Shown in pieces: positions 62,895 through 64,000 of a DNA stretch of 64,000 nucleotides. Both the position numbers and the translations under genes were made by a program. The notes under the pieces are model-generated. The model saw nothing but the letters and a program-made list of their open reading frames with translations, searched no databases and was not told the origin of the DNA. Source of the DNA: Caprimulgus europaeus (taxonomy: Eukaryota > Chordata > Aves > Caprimulgiformes > Caprimulgidae); NCBI GenBank assembly GCA_907165065.1, contig OU015524.1, positions 54,043,295 through 54,107,294 of the forward strand. Direction: 5' to 3'. Each line of letters begins with the position of its first letter. Within the stretch, counting starts at the first letter, position 1.

Positions 62895-64000
62895 ACCTGG
62901 ACCATGAGGAACATAATCTAGAAATAAGTGTCAGTGGCCTAATAAAATATTTCTACTTGATGGGCTTCTGCATTGTGGGAGGTGTGACCCCTTCGTTAAG
63001 GAGCAAATAGTGTGCGTCATGTTTCAGTTGAGACTGCAGCTGAATCTGCACATGGCAGATTTAAAACAAGAGAGTAAGTTGTGACTAAAATTAGGGAAAC
63101 AACACTATCAGGAAAAAAAAAAAGCAGTGAGTATAAAGAGTGATAAGTTTGAAGGTGTGCATTCATGCAGCTTTTTGCATGCATCATGGTGTGCCCAATA
63201 TCAGTCTGTATCTCAATGAAAGGTACTTAGAGCTTGTCATATGGAAGGAAGTTTTTTACAAACTAGAAACTCTTGACTAACCACCTTCTAGCGAATATAA
63301 ATTCAATCCTGCTGTAAAATCTGACTTCAAATGATTATATAGCATTACGTCCATCAGTTATTACTGAGAACCGACAGCATTTTGTCTCCATTGCTATTGC
63401 GTGTTTTGTTCCAGACGCCACAGGATACAGTATCTTATTTTTGAACTCCATAAAAATAAGTTTAATGCTTTATTTGCTTCAATACAAAAAGACATTTATT
63501 TCCTGTTTGTTATGTTTTAGCCAATGTGCTGTGTTTTAGAAAGGATGTAACACTGACATTTCTTAGGTAGCATGGGTATAACTTGTCATGAGGGAAAAAA
63601 CGTGTGTAGATGTTCTTAATTTCCGAAGAGATAACTTGTTTCTATGTTCATGTTACAAACTTCTGGTTTACTGAGGGAGTAGAGTTTACTCCTCCCAGTA
63701 GGATATGATGTTTTGTTTTCTGCATAAAACCTGGTAATTTTCAAGGACAAGAAAATTGCAACTTGTTAACTGTTTTTAGAAACTTGGGTGCTGCTGTTGC
63801 CACACATACAAAGTAATGTTTTGCATTGGTTTTTACAGGGCTGCTAACATGCAGCCAGGATGTGTCTGTCTGCTCCTTCACTGATGCTTTGCTCATGGAA
63901 AGTCCTTCTTTGCTGGGAAGGTGGCGGGCAGGACCTGTCCCCAGCCTCACTGCCCTGGGGTCCATCACCTCACCTGGCCACGGAGCACTCTCCGGTCAGA
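62895..64000 (+). other. Intron 1 block at window end
   Basis: Unique AT-rich intron to about 63.83 kb, then a GC-richer stretch (63.84-64.0 kb) that continues past the window edge. No exon or repeat was recognised; the last 150 bases cannot be judged without the following sequence. Confidence 0.5.

Larger units (their letters stand above)
40231..64000 (+). other. UST: UST intron 1 (5' part; runs off the window)
   Basis: From the donor at 40231 to the end of the window I find no acceptor followed by sequence resembling UST exon 2, which should begin with a short Asn-Ser-Thr-Tyr stretch and later carry the PAPS-binding loop GKCGSRT. The intron is therefore at least 23.7 kb long, in keeping with the very long first intron I associate with this gene in other vertebrates. 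It contains five CR1 fragments, one solo LTR, G/T-rich tracts and short tandem repeats, listed separately. Confidence 0.85.

Noticed and set aside
1..64000. Prokaryotic systems, CRISPR arrays, tRNA or rRNA genes, phage or plasmid features
   Set aside because: None is visible; CR1 repeats, a CpG-island promoter and a spliced vertebrate gene fix the origin as an avian nuclear genome.

Overview
This is vertebrate nuclear DNA, almost certainly from a bird and probably a neoavian. It holds at least seven pieces of CR1 LINE, the dominant bird retrotransposon, several of them ending in the typical bird CR1 3' terminus (an octamer repeat of the ATTCTRTG type). It also holds one solo LTR of a kind I associate with neoavian ERVL-type endogenous retroviruses. 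The only CpG island, about 39.2-41.0 kb, carries one coding exon with a clean eukaryotic splice donor. I see no operons, tRNAs, rRNAs or CRISPR arrays, and no protein-coding gene of bacterial type.

The one gene I can name is UST (uronyl 2-sulfotransferase, Golgi, chondroitin/dermatan sulfate biosynthesis) on the + strand. Its first coding exon is at 39978-40230. It encodes the cytoplasmic tail, the signal-anchor transmembrane segment and the first residues of the stem. The rest of the enzyme, including the sulfate-donor (PAPS) binding and catalytic parts, lies beyond the window. Everything from 40231 to 64000 is therefore the 5' part of a long first intron.

Layout: 1-39.2 kb is upstream intergenic (or unannotated) DNA with two CR1 fragments, simple repeats and a few GC-richer patches, and no convincing exon. 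39.2-41.0 kb is the UST CpG-island promoter, a 5' leader with four short upstream ORFs, exon 1 and the start of intron 1. 41.0-64.0 kb is intron 1. It contains five CR1 pieces (41.43, 51.45, 56.47, 60.15 and 62.07 kb), one of them a 1.3 kb reverse-transcriptase fragment with an internal deletion, plus a 560 bp solo LTR in the same orientation as UST with an imperfect 5-bp target duplication. Intron 1 also has recurrent G/T-only tracts on the sense strand.

I found no undescribed biological system. The observations most worth checking are the upstream ORF cluster whose last member overlaps the UST start codon, the sense-oriented LTR with a TATA-like box inside intron 1, and the internally deleted CR1 copy. 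Most open frames in the window are chance frames in intergenic, intronic or CpG-island DNA and are not listed as genes.
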